From assembly GCF_042427745.1 (NCBI RefSeq), contig NZ_JBHMFA010000009.1: a stretch of 64,000 bases of DNA, one strand, 5' to 3'. Below are positions 35,557 through 43,286 of the stretch, piece after piece (positions within the stretch are counted from its first letter, which is position 1; the number at the start of each line of letters is the position of its first letter). The stretch is from Algibacter miyuki. GTDB taxonomy: Bacteria; Bacteroidota; Bacteroidia; Flavobacteriales; Flavobacteriaceae. The position numbers and the translations under genes are program-made. The notes under the pieces were generated by a model. That model ran no database searches and was not told the DNA's origin. It was given only the letters and a program-made list of their open reading frames with translations.

Positions 35557-35587
35557 GTTCGATCCCGATAAAGGTCGGGACGAAAAC
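35557..35587. repeat. REP-like hairpin between rpsN and rpsH
   Basis: TCCCGA at 35563-35568 pairs with TCGGGA at 35575-35580 around a TAAAGG loop, and flanking GGTTCG / CGAAAACC extends the stem imperfectly. GC-rich CCCGATnnnnTCGGGA elements of this sort recur between genes in Flavobacteriaceae. There is no T-run, so it is not a terminator. Confidence 0.5.
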
Positions 35588-35610
35588 CAAAATCACAAAA
35601 TCAATTCATT

Positions 35611-36009
35611 ATGTACTCAGATCCAATTGCGGATTATTTGACACGAATTAGAAACGCCGTGAGAGCGAACCACAGAGTTGTGGAGATCCCTGCGTCTAAT
35701 TTAAAAAAAGACATCACTAAAATATTATTCGAACAAGGATATATTTTAAGTTACAAATTTGATGACTCTTCAGTACAAGGTTCTATTAAAATAGCACTTA
35801 AGTACAACAAAGAAACAAAAGAACCAGTAATTAAAAAACTGCAACGTATTAGTACGCCAGGTTTACGTAAGTATTCAGGCTCTAATGATTTACCTAGAAT
35901 CTTAAATGGTCTTGGTATTGCTATCGTTTCAACTTCTCACGGAGTAATGACAGGCAAACAAGCTAAGAGAGATAATGTAGGTGGTGAGGTTTTATGTTAT
36001 GTATACTAA
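35611..36009 (+). CDS. rpsH: 30S ribosomal protein uS8
   Basis: A 132-aa protein, MYSDPIADYLTRIRNAVRANH, ending with STSHGVMTGKQAKRDNVGGEVLCYVY, the invariant uS8 C-terminus. In E. coli uS8 represses the spc operon through a site near rplE; the extra spacer upstream of this gene could carry an analogous element, which is speculation. Confidence 0.98.
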   Translation: MYSDPIADYLTRIRNAVRANHRVVEIPASNLKKDITKILFEQGYILSYKFDDSSVQGSIKIALKYNKETKEPVIKKLQRISTPGLRKYSGSNDLPRILNGLGIAIVSTSHGVMTGKQAKRDNVGGEVLCYVY

Positions 36010-36027
36010 TTTTTAAACCAGAAAGAA

Positions 36028-36570
36028 ATGTCAAGAATAGGAAATAATCCAGTAGCCATTCCAGAAGGTGTAACAGTAGACGTTAAAGATAACGTAGTTA
36101 CTGTAAAAGGAAAATTAGGCGAATTAACACAAAATTACGATTCTGTCGAAATTAAAGTAGAAGATGGTAATGTGATGGTAGCACGTTCTTCAGATTCTAA
36201 AGATCAAAAAGCCAAACACGGTTTATACAGATCTTTAATGAATAACATGGTAGAAGGTGTATCTAACGGTTGGACTAAACAATTAGAATTGGTAGGTGTA
36301 GGTTATAGAGCATCAAACCAAGGGCAAAAGTTAGATTTAGCTTTAGGATTTTCTCATAACATTGTTTTAAACATTGCTGATGAAGTAAAGGTTGAAACAG
36401 TTTCAGAAAAAGGGAAAAACCCAATTATAAAATTAACGTCATTCGATAAACAATTAGTTGGTCAAGTAGCTGCAAAGATCCGCGGATTTAGACCACCAGA
36501 GCCTTATAAAGGAAAAGGTGTGAAGTTTGTTGGTGAAGTATTAAGAAGAAAAGCTGGTAAATCAGCATAA
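36028..36570 (+). CDS. rplF: 50S ribosomal protein uL6
   Basis: A 180-aa protein, MSRIGNNPVAIPEGVTVDVKD, with two related beta-alpha domains and the C-terminal KIRGFRPPEPYKGKGVKF signature (R-x-PEPYKGKG). It lies 18 bp after rpsH and 10 bp before rplR. Confidence 0.98.
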   Translation: MSRIGNNPVAIPEGVTVDVKDNVVTVKGKLGELTQNYDSVEIKVEDGNVMVARSSDSKDQKAKHGLYRSLMNNMVEGVSNGWTKQLELVGVGYRASNQGQKLDLALGFSHNIVLNIADEVKVETVSEKGKNPIIKLTSFDKQLVGQVAAKIRGFRPPEPYKGKGVKFVGEVLRRKAGKSA

Positions 36571-36580
36571 TAATTTAGTT

Positions 36581-36937
36581 ATGGCATTGACAAAGAACGA
36601 AAGAAGACTAAGAATTAAAAACAGAATTCGTAAGGTAGTTTCTGGAACAGAAGCTAGACCTAGATTAGCTGTTTATAGAAGTAATAAAGAAATTTATGCT
36701 CAAATAGTTGATGATGTATCAGGTAAAACTGTAGCATCTTCATCTTCTAGAGATAAAGACATAAGTACTGCAAAAGGTAATAAATCTGAAATAGCTGCAC
36801 TAGTTGGTAAAGCATTAGGAGAAAAAGCCATAAAAGCAGGTGTTGAAACTATTGCTTTTGATAGAGGTGGGTATTTATACCACGGAAGAATTAAATCATT
36901 AGCTGATGGCGCTAGAGCCGCAGGACTTAAATTTTAA
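36581..36937 (+). CDS. rplR: 50S ribosomal protein uL18
   Basis: A 118-aa protein, MALTKNERRLRIKNRIRKVVSGT, with RPRLAVYRSNKEIYAQIVDD and the C-terminal FDRGGYLYHGRIKSLADGARAAGL. It binds 5S rRNA with uL5. It is 5 bp before rpsE. Confidence 0.98.
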   Translation: MALTKNERRLRIKNRIRKVVSGTEARPRLAVYRSNKEIYAQIVDDVSGKTVASSSSRDKDISTAKGNKSEIAALVGKALGEKAIKAGVETIAFDRGGYLYHGRIKSLADGARAAGLKF

Positions 36938-36942
36938 GAAAT

Positions 36943-37467
36943 ATGTTTCAAAAATATAAAAGCGCAGAATTAGTAAAACCAGGTGGATTAGATCTTAAAG
37001 ATCGTTTAGTTGGTGTGCAAAGGGTTACTAAAGTAACTAAAGGTGGTAGAGCATTTGGTTTTTCAGCAATCGTTGTGGTTGGTGATGAAGCTGGTGTTGT
37101 AGGACAAGGTTTAGGAAAATCTAAAGACGTTGCTAGTGCAATTGCAAAAGCTGTTGAAGATGCTAAGAAAAACCTAGTTAGAATTCCTATTATTAAAGGA
37201 ACACTACCTCACGAACAAAAAGGTAAATACGGTGGAGCGAGAGTAAATATTATTCCTGCTGCTCCTGGTACAGGTGTAATTGCTGGTGGTGCTGTACGTA
37301 CAGTACTTGAGGCCGTTGGTGTTCACGATGTATTATCTAAATCTCAAGGTTCTTCAAACCCTCACAACGTAGTTAAAGCAACTTTTGATGCTTTATTACA
37401 ATTAAGAGATGCGAATGCAATTGCTAGAGATAGAGGTATTTCACTTCAACAAGTTTTTAACGCTTAA
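36943..37467 (+). CDS. rpsE: 30S ribosomal protein uS5
   Basis: A 174-aa protein with the uS5 signature GLDLKDRLVGVQRVTKVTKGG, then GRAFGFSAIVVVGDEAG and VGQGLGKSKDVASAIAKA. It contributes to decoding fidelity and the mRNA entry helicase. It lies 11 bp before rpmD. Confidence 0.98.
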   Translation: MFQKYKSAELVKPGGLDLKDRLVGVQRVTKVTKGGRAFGFSAIVVVGDEAGVVGQGLGKSKDVASAIAKAVEDAKKNLVRIPIIKGTLPHEQKGKYGGARVNIIPAAPGTGVIAGGAVRTVLEAVGVHDVLSKSQGSSNPHNVVKATFDALLQLRDANAIARDRGISLQQVFNA

Positions 37468-37478
37468 TAACGACAGAG

Positions 37479-37661
37479 ATGGCAAAAATTAAAGTAACAA
37501 AGGTTAAAAGCGCAATCAATCGTACGCAAAGACAGAAAAGAACTTTAGAAGCTCTTGGTCTTAAAAAGATTGGTCAAGTAAAAGAGCATGACGCTACACC
37601 AAATATTCTTGGTATGGTTGCTAAAGTTTCACATTTAGTTTCTGTTGAAGAAACAAAATAA
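37479..37661 (+). CDS. rpmD: 50S ribosomal protein uL30
   Basis: A 60-aa protein, MAKIKVTKVKSAINRTQRQKRTL, with EALGLKKIGQVKEHDATPNILGMVAKVSHLV. This is the short bacterial uL30 in its usual place between rpsE and rplO. Confidence 0.96.
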   Translation: MAKIKVTKVKSAINRTQRQKRTLEALGLKKIGQVKEHDATPNILGMVAKVSHLVSVEETK

Positions 37662-37672
37662 TATAACTGAAA

Positions 37673-38125
37673 ATGGATTTAAGTAATTTAAAACCTGCAG
37701 AAGGTTCAGTAAAAAATCAAGGAAAAAGAATAGGTAGAGGACAAGGTTCTGGTAAAGGTGGTACTGCTACACGTGGTCACAAAGGTGCTAAATCTCGTTC
37801 TGGTTATTCTAAGAAATTAGGTTTTGAAGGTGGTCAAATGCCGCTTCAACGTCGAGTTCCTAAATTTGGTTTTACTAATATCAATCGTAAGGAGTATCAA
37901 GGTATCAATCTTGATGTTTTACAACAATTGGTTGATGAAAAGAAAATTGAAGGTACAGTTGATTTTGAAACATTATTCACAAACCGTCTAATAGATAAAA
38001 ACGATTTAGTTAAAATCTTAGGACGTGGTGAATTAAAATCGAAATTAAAAGTAACTGCTCATAAGTTTACTGCTTCAGCAAAAGCTGCTATTGAAGCTGC
38101 TGGAGGAGAAGCTGTAACTTTATAA
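37673..38125 (+). CDS. rplO: 50S ribosomal protein uL15
   Basis: A 150-aa protein starting MDLSNLKPAEGSVKNQGKRIGRGQGSG, with the Gly-rich, basic N-terminal tail and the FEGGQMPLQRRVPKFGF block. It is a late 50S assembly protein. It is 14 bp before secY. Confidence 0.98.
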   Translation: MDLSNLKPAEGSVKNQGKRIGRGQGSGKGGTATRGHKGAKSRSGYSKKLGFEGGQMPLQRRVPKFGFTNINRKEYQGINLDVLQQLVDEKKIEGTVDFETLFTNRLIDKNDLVKILGRGELKSKLKVTAHKFTASAKAAIEAAGGEAVTL

Positions 38126-38139
38126 GACTTATTATAAGT

Positions 38140-39486
38140 ATGAAATTTATAGAATCATTAAAAAATGTTTGGAAAATAGAGGAGCTAAGAAACAGAATCA
38201 TGGTAACATTGGGTCTGTTATTAGCTTATCGTTTTGGAGCTCAAATTGTATTACCTGGAATTGATGCAACACTACTTGGTAGTTTAGCTGATAAAACTGA
38301 TTCTGGAATATTGGGTATTTTAAACGCCTTTACGGGTGGTGCATTTGCAAATGCTTCTGTATTTGCTTTAGGTATCATGCCTTACATTTCGGCTTCTATT
38401 GTAGTACAGTTAATGGGAATAGCTATTCCTTATTTACAAAAGCTACAAAAAGAAGGTGCAAGTGGTCAAAAGAAAATCACTCAAATAACACGTTGGTTAA
38501 CTATAGCGATTTGTTTACTACAAGCGCCAGGTTACTTAGCTAGTTTACCTGCATTAGGTATTCCTGAGTCGGCTTTCTTATTAGGACAAGGACCTTTATT
38601 CTATTTCTCTTCTGTAACCATTTTAGTGACTGGCTGTATATTTGCCATGTGGTTAGGTGAAAAAATTACAGATAAGGGAATTGGAAACGGTATCTCACTT
38701 TTAATTATGGTTGGTATTATTGCTAGATTACCTGAGGTATTCTTACAAAATGCAGCTACTAGATTAGAAGGAAATAACGTAATGCTTATCCTTTTCGAAT
38801 TAGTAATTTGGTTTGTAATTATTCTTGGTGCTATTATGTTAGTAATGGCCGTTAGAAAGATTGCAGTACAATACGCTAGAAGAACAGCTACTGGTGGTTA
38901 CGAAAAAGCAGCTATGGCAGGATCAAGACAGTATATTCCTTTAAAGCTTAATGCTTCAGGAGTTATGCCTATTATTTTTGCTCAAGCTATTATGTTCGTC
39001 CCTAGTTTAATTGGTGGTTCTTCATTCTTAAAAGAGACAGCAACAGGTATTTGGATGCAAACTAATTATACTGATATCTTTGGATTCTGGTATAACGTAA
39101 CATTCGCTTTATTAATTATTGTGTTTACATATTTTTATACTGCGATTACTGTTCCAACAAACAAGATGGCTGACGATTTAAAACGTAGTGGCGGGTTTAT
39201 ACCGGGCATTCGTCCAGGATCGGAAACATCAGAGTATTTAGATAAAATTATGTCTCAAATAACCTTACCAGGTTCTATATTTTTAGCAGTGTTAGCTATA
39301 TTTCCAGCATTCATTGTTAAACTTATGGGAGTGCAACAAGGATGGGCTTTGTTTTTCGGAGGTACATCACTGTTAATTATGGTTGGAGTTGCAATTGATA
39401 CTATGCAACAAATAAATTCTTATTTGTTAAATAGACACTATGATGGTTTGATGAAGACAGGTAAAAATAGAAAAGCAGTAGCTTAA
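38140..39486 (+). CDS. secY: Preprotein translocase subunit SecY
   Basis: A 448-aa inner-membrane channel protein with ten predicted transmembrane segments. Motifs seen are MVTLGLLLAYRFGAQIVLPGID in TM1, the plug/TM2 region NAFTGGAFANASVFALGIMPYISASIVVQ, GIGNGISLLIMVGI in TM4, and cytoplasmic loop C5 with GFIPGIRPG before TM9. It is the core of the Sec translocon and sits in the spc region as in most bacteria. infA follows after 9 bp. Confidence 0.98.
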   Translation: MKFIESLKNVWKIEELRNRIMVTLGLLLAYRFGAQIVLPGIDATLLGSLADKTDSGILGILNAFTGGAFANASVFALGIMPYISASIVVQLMGIAIPYLQKLQKEGASGQKKITQITRWLTIAICLLQAPGYLASLPALGIPESAFLLGQGPLFYFSSVTILVTGCIFAMWLGEKITDKGIGNGISLLIMVGIIARLPEVFLQNAATRLEGNNVMLILFELVIWFVIILGAIMLVMAVRKIAVQYARRTATGGYEKAAMAGSRQYIPLKLNASGVMPIIFAQAIMFVPSLIGGSSFLKETATGIWMQTNYTDIFGFWYNVTFALLIIVFTYFYTAITVPTNKMADDLKRSGGFIPGIRPGSETSEYLDKIMSQITLPGSIFLAVLAIFPAFIVKLMGVQQGWALFFGGTSLLIMVGVAIDTMQQINSYLLNRHYDGLMKTGKNRKAVA

Positions 39487-39495
39487 TATCATACT

Positions 39496-39711
39496 ATGGC
39501 AAAACAAGCAGCAATAGAGCAAGACGGAACAATTATAGAGGCATTATCTAATGCAATGTTTCGAGTGGAATTAGAAAACGGTCACATAGTGACAGCACAC
39601 ATCTCAGGTAAAATGCGTATGCATTACATTAAGTTATTACCAGGAGATAAAGTGAAATTAGAAATGAGTCCTTATGATTTAACTAAGGCTCGAATAACTT
39701 ATAGATACTAA
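39496..39711 (+). CDS. infA: Translation initiation factor IF-1
   Basis: A 71-aa OB-fold protein, MAKQAAIEQDGTIIEALSNAMFRVELENGH, with ISGKMRMHYIKLLPGDKVKLEMSPYDLTKARITYRY. It binds the 30S A-site during initiation. It lies between secY and rpmJ, the common location. Confidence 0.98.
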   Translation: MAKQAAIEQDGTIIEALSNAMFRVELENGHIVTAHISGKMRMHYIKLLPGDKVKLEMSPYDLTKARITYRY

Positions 39712-39721
39712 TACGAATACG

Positions 39722-39838
39722 ATGAAAGTAAGAGCATCAGTTAAAAAGAGAAGTGCAGATTGCAAGATCGTGCGCAGAAAAGGTAGACTTTATGTGATAA
39801 ACAAAAAGAATCCTAGATTTAAACAAAGACAAGGGTAA
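39722..39838 (+). CDS. rpmJ: 50S ribosomal protein bL36 (zinc-ligand-depleted form)
   Basis: A 38-codon gene: MKVRASVKKRSADCK at the N-terminus and a KQRQG end. The zinc-ribbon ligands of canonical bL36 (Cys11, Cys14, Cys27, His33) are reduced to Cys14 alone; positions 11, 27 and 33 are Ser, Asn and Phe. This is therefore the C-minus form that does not need zinc. The stop is two bases before the rpsM start. Confidence 0.96.
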   Translation: MKVRASVKKRSADCKIVRRKGRLYVINKKNPRFKQRQG

Positions 39839-39840
39839 TT

Positions 39841-40215
39841 ATGGCAAGAATTGCAGGTGTAGACATACCGAAAAACAAAAGAGGAGTAATTTCCTTAACT
39901 TATATCTACGGAGTAGGTAGAAGTAGATCAAAAGAGATTTTAGCTGAAGCTAAGGTTGATGAAAGTATTAAAGTTCAAGATTGGAATGATGACCAAATAG
40001 CAGCCATTCGTGATGCTGTTGGAACATTTACAATCGAAGGTGAATTACGTTCTGAAACACAATTAAACATTAAGCGATTAATGGATATTGGATGTTACAG
40101 AGGTATTCGTCATAGATCTGGTCTTCCATTAAGAGGACAACGTACTAAGAACAACTCTAGAACCAGAAAAGGTAGAAGAAAAACTGTTGCTAACAAGAAA
40201 AAGGCAACTAAATAA
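39841..40215 (+). CDS. rpsM: 30S ribosomal protein uS13
   Basis: A 124-aa protein starting MARIAGVDIPKNKRGVISLTYIYGVG, with the helix-two-turn-helix and the C-terminal basic tail RHRSGLPLRGQRTKNNSRTRKG. It forms the head-to-50S bridges. A 99-bp spacer follows before rpsK. Confidence 0.98.
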   Translation: MARIAGVDIPKNKRGVISLTYIYGVGRSRSKEILAEAKVDESIKVQDWNDDQIAAIRDAVGTFTIEGELRSETQLNIKRLMDIGCYRGIRHRSGLPLRGQRTKNNSRTRKGRRKTVANKKKATK

Positions 40216-40314
40216 TAATTAGTCTTTGGTATTTAGACGTTGGAAGGAATCTGTTTGAAATTATAATAGTTTAGGATTCTAGCGACTATCACTAAAACTA
40301 AAAGCTAAAAGAAA

Positions 40315-40698
40315 ATGGCAAAAACAAGCACAAAAAAACGTAAAGTTATTGTTGATGCAGTTGGAGAAGCTCACGTTACAGCTTCTTTCAATAACATCAT
40401 TATTTCACTTACCAACAAAAAAGGAGACGTAATTTCTTGGTCTTCTGCTGGTAAAATGGGATTTAGAGGTTCTAAGAAAAACACACCTTATGCAGCTCAA
40501 TTAGCTGCTGAAGATGCTGCGGGAGTAGCAACTGAAGCTGGCTTAAAGAAAGTAAAGGTTTATGTTAAGGGCCCAGGAAATGGTAGAGAATCTGCTATTC
40601 GTTCTATCCACAATGCAGGTATCGAAGTAACAGAAATTATCGATGTTACACCTTTACCACATAATGGATGTCGTCCTCCTAAAAGAAGAAGAGTTTAA
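40315..40698 (+). CDS. rpsK: 30S ribosomal protein uS11
   Basis: A 127-aa protein with FNNIIISLTNKKGDVISWSSAG, the KGPGNGRESAIRSIHNAGI segment, and the invariant end TPLPHNGCRPPKRRRV. It is part of the 30S platform. A strong terminator lies 43 bp downstream, so it is probably the last gene of the rplC unit. Confidence 0.98.
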   Translation: MAKTSTKKRKVIVDAVGEAHVTASFNNIIISLTNKKGDVISWSSAGKMGFRGSKKNTPYAAQLAAEDAAGVATEAGLKKVKVYVKGPGNGRESAIRSIHNAGIEVTEIIDVTPLPHNGCRPPKRRRV

Positions 40699-40740
40699 TC
40701 ACGTTTTAAATAGCGTGCTTTAGATTAAGCAAATAGAAAA

Positions 40741-40780
40741 AATTAATATCACCTCGTATGTAGGTGGTATTAATTTTTTG
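40741..40780 (+). terminator. Intrinsic terminator between rpsK and rpsD
   Basis: A 14-bp stem with one G-T pair, AATTAATATCACCT at 40741-40754 and AGGTGGTATTAATT at 40762-40775, with a 7-nt loop and a six-T run at 40774-40779. It separates the rplC-rpsK unit from rpsD-rpoA-rplQ. Confidence 0.85.
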
Positions 40781-40782
40781 TG

Positions 40783-40790
40783 TAAATTTG
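40783..40790 (+). promoter_or_regulatory. Probable -7 element for rpsD-rpoA-rplQ
   Basis: TAAATTTG followed by C is an exact TAnnTTTG match placed directly after the terminator. The -33 TTG is not clear, as the required region overlaps the terminator stem. The 5' leader to rpsD would be about 95 bases. Confidence 0.55.
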
Positions 40791-40890
40791 CAAACTGAAA
40801 TTATTAACAAGTATCAATAAAAGAGATCAACGATTATCGAAGGATAAGATTAAGACCTTAATTCATAATCACTCTTAAAATCAATTTATT

Positions 40891-41496
40891 ATGGCAAGAT
40901 ATACTGGTCCTAAAACCAAAATAGCTCGTAAATTTGGCGAGGCAATTTTCGGAGAAGATAAATCTTTTGAAAAAAGAAATTATCCTCCTGGACAACACGG
41001 AAACGCTAGACGTCGTGGAAAAAAATCTGAATATGCAATCCAATTAATGGAAAAGCAAAAGGCAAAATATACTTATGGTATATTAGAACGTCAATTTAGA
41101 GGTTTATTTAAGAAAGCAAGAGCTGCTCAAGGTATTACAGGTGAAGTTTTATTACAACTTTGTGAGTCTAGATTAGACAACGTGGTATTTAGAATGGGAA
41201 TTGCTCCAACAAGAAGTGCTGCTAGACAATTAGTATCTCACAGACACATTACAGTTAATGGTGAATTGGTAAACATACCTTCTTACTCATTAAAAGCTGG
41301 AGATGTTGTTGCTGTTAGAGAAAAATCTAAATCACTTGAAACGATCGATAGATCACTTTCAAACTCAAGTCAAGTATTCGAATGGATTACTTGGAATACG
41401 GCTACTATGCAAGGTACTTACGTTTCTGTTCCTGCTAGAATCCAAATTCCAGAAAACATCAATGAGCAATTCATCGTCGAATTATACTCTAAATAA
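40891..41496 (+). CDS. rpsD: 30S ribosomal protein uS4 (zinc-free form)
   Basis: A 201-aa protein, MARYTGPKTKIARKFGEAIFG, without the N-terminal Cys knuckle of zinc-binding uS4. The S4 RNA-binding domain SRLDNVVFRMGIAPTRSAARQLVSHRHITVNG is present. uS4 is an assembly initiator and, in E. coli, represses the alpha operon. Here it opens the third ribosomal unit, upstream of rpoA. Confidence 0.98.
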   Translation: MARYTGPKTKIARKFGEAIFGEDKSFEKRNYPPGQHGNARRRGKKSEYAIQLMEKQKAKYTYGILERQFRGLFKKARAAQGITGEVLLQLCESRLDNVVFRMGIAPTRSAARQLVSHRHITVNGELVNIPSYSLKAGDVVAVREKSKSLETIDRSLSNSSQVFEWITWNTATMQGTYVSVPARIQIPENINEQFIVELYSK

Positions 41497-41589
41497 TAAT
41501 TAACATATTGGTATTTAGCCAAAGGATTTATTAGTCTTCTTCATACTTTTAAATCGCGCAACTAAATAACAATTAAAACGAAGAAAAGT

Positions 41590-42582
41590 ATGGCAGTATT
41601 TAATTTTCAAAAACCTGACAAAGTAATCATGATTGATTCTACTGATTTCGAAGGTAAATTCGAATTCAGACCATTAGAACCAGGTTACGGTCTAACAGTT
41701 GGTAATGCATTAAGAAGAGTTTTATTATCCTCTTTAGAAGGTTTTGCTATCACATCTGTTAGAATAGAAGGTGTAGATCACGAGTTTTCTGCAATTGCAG
41801 GAGTAGTGGAAGATGTTACAGAAATCATCTTAAACTTAAAACAAGCTCGTTTTAAAAGACAAATTGAGGATATTGATAACGAGTCTATCTCAATATCAAT
41901 CTCTGGTCAAGATAAAATTACAGCTGGTGATTTCCAAAAGTTTATCTCTGGTTTCCAAGTATTAAATACAGAATTAGTTATCTGTAACTTAGATCCAAAA
42001 GTGAATTTCAATATGGAAATTACAATTGAAAAAGGTAGAGGATATGTTCCTGCTGAAGAAAATAAAAAAGCTTCTGCACCAATTGGAACTATTTTTACGG
42101 ATTCAATTTATACACCTATTAAAAACGTTAAGTATAGTATTGAAAACTATCGTGTTGAACAAAAGACTGATTACGAAAAATTAGTTTTTGAAATCATTAC
42201 TGATGGATCAATTACTCCACAAGACGCTTTAACGGAAGGCGCTAAAACATTAATTCACCACTTCATGTTATTCTCTGATGAGCGTATCACATTAGAAGCT
42301 GATGAAATAGCACAAACTGAAACTTATGATGAAGAATCTCTTCACATGCGTCAGTTACTTAAAACGAAGTTAATCGATATGGATTTATCGGTACGTGCTC
42401 TTAATTGTTTAAAAGCTGCTGAAGTTGATACTTTAGGAGACTTAGTATCTTTCAATAAAAATGATTTAATGAAATTCAGAAACTTCGGTAAGAAGTCTTT
42501 AACTGAGCTTGAAGAGCTTGTAAATGTTAAAGGTTTAAACTTCGGAATGGACTTAAGCAAATACAAATTAGATAAAGATTAA
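41590..42582 (+). CDS. rpoA: DNA-directed RNA polymerase subunit alpha
   Basis: A 330-aa subunit. The N-terminal domain (RPLEPGYGLTVGNALRRVLLSSLEGFAI) drives dimerisation and assembly of core polymerase. The C-terminal domain (about 250-330; VRALNCLKAAEVDTLGDLV; FGKKSLTELEELV) binds UP elements and activators. Length and order, between rpsD and rplQ, are standard. Confidence 0.98.
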   Translation: MAVFNFQKPDKVIMIDSTDFEGKFEFRPLEPGYGLTVGNALRRVLLSSLEGFAITSVRIEGVDHEFSAIAGVVEDVTEIILNLKQARFKRQIEDIDNESISISISGQDKITAGDFQKFISGFQVLNTELVICNLDPKVNFNMEITIEKGRGYVPAEENKKASAPIGTIFTDSIYTPIKNVKYSIENYRVEQKTDYEKLVFEIITDGSITPQDALTEGAKTLIHHFMLFSDERITLEADEIAQTETYDEESLHMRQLLKTKLIDMDLSVRALNCLKAAEVDTLGDLVSFNKNDLMKFRNFGKKSLTELEELVNVKGLNFGMDLSKYKLDKD

Positions 42583-42640
42583 TTAATCATATTTTGCTCC
42601 TCGATGTCGAGTTTAGTAGCAAGATGATAACACAAATGTC

Positions 42641-43114
42641 ATGAGACACGGAAAAAAAATAAACCACTTAGGTAGAAAAACTGCCCACAGAAAATCAATG
42701 TTAGCTAATATGGCTTGTTCTTTAATAGAGCACAAACGTATTAACACAACAGTTGCAAAAGCAAAAGCTTTAAAACAATTTGTTGAGCCAATGATTACTA
42801 AGTCTAAAGAAGATACAACACATAACAGACGTATTGTGATGGCTCGTTTAAGACAAAAGGAAGCTGTAGCAGAATTATTCAGAGATGTGGCTGCTAAAAT
42901 CGCAGACAGACCAGGTGGATATACAAGAATTATAAAACTTGGAAATCGTTTAGGTGATAACGCGGATATGGCAATGATTGAACTTGTTGATTACAACGAG
43001 ATCTACAATGCTGATAAAGCGAAGAAGAAAACAACAAGAAGAAGTAGAAGAGGTGGTTCTAAGCCAGAAGCTACTGCTCCTGTTGAAACTAAAGCTTCAA
43101 ACGAAGAGGAATAA
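42641..43114 (+). CDS. rplQ: 50S ribosomal protein bL17 with C-terminal extension
   Basis: A 157-aa protein. The core, MRHGKKINHLGRKTAHRKSML with the HKRINTTVAKAKALKQFVEPMIT segment, covers about 120 residues. A tail of about 35 residues follows that is first basic (KKKTTRRSRRGG) and then Ala/Glu-rich, longer than in E. coli. It is the last gene of the ribosomal region, with a strong terminator 24 bp downstream. Confidence 0.97.
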   Translation: MRHGKKINHLGRKTAHRKSMLANMACSLIEHKRINTTVAKAKALKQFVEPMITKSKEDTTHNRRIVMARLRQKEAVAELFRDVAAKIADRPGGYTRIIKLGNRLGDNADMAMIELVDYNEIYNADKAKKKTTRRSRRGGSKPEATAPVETKASNEEE

Positions 43115-43137
43115 ATGTTAATAAGCATTTAAAATAT

Positions 43138-43171
43138 AAAGGATAAACTATTTTAGTTTATCCTTTTTTTT
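43138..43171 (+). terminator. Intrinsic terminator after rplQ
   Basis: A perfect 13-bp stem, AAAGGATAAACTA at 43138-43150 and its complement at 43154-43166, with a 3-nt loop and an eight-T run at 43164-43171. Confidence 0.9.
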
Positions 43172-43286
43172 GTGCAATTTTGTAAAACTTTTTTCGGGAA
43201 TGGGTTGGCTTGTTTAAAAGCAAGACGATTAAACGAAATTTGAGAGGTCATATTTCAGAAACATTTCTAAAAATATATTCTTATAC

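Noticed and set aside
35550..35590. GGTTCGATCCC, similar to a tRNA T-arm, between rpsN and rpsH
   Set aside because: No acceptor stem, D-arm or anticodon arm can be built around it; the sequence is better explained as part of a REP-like hairpin.
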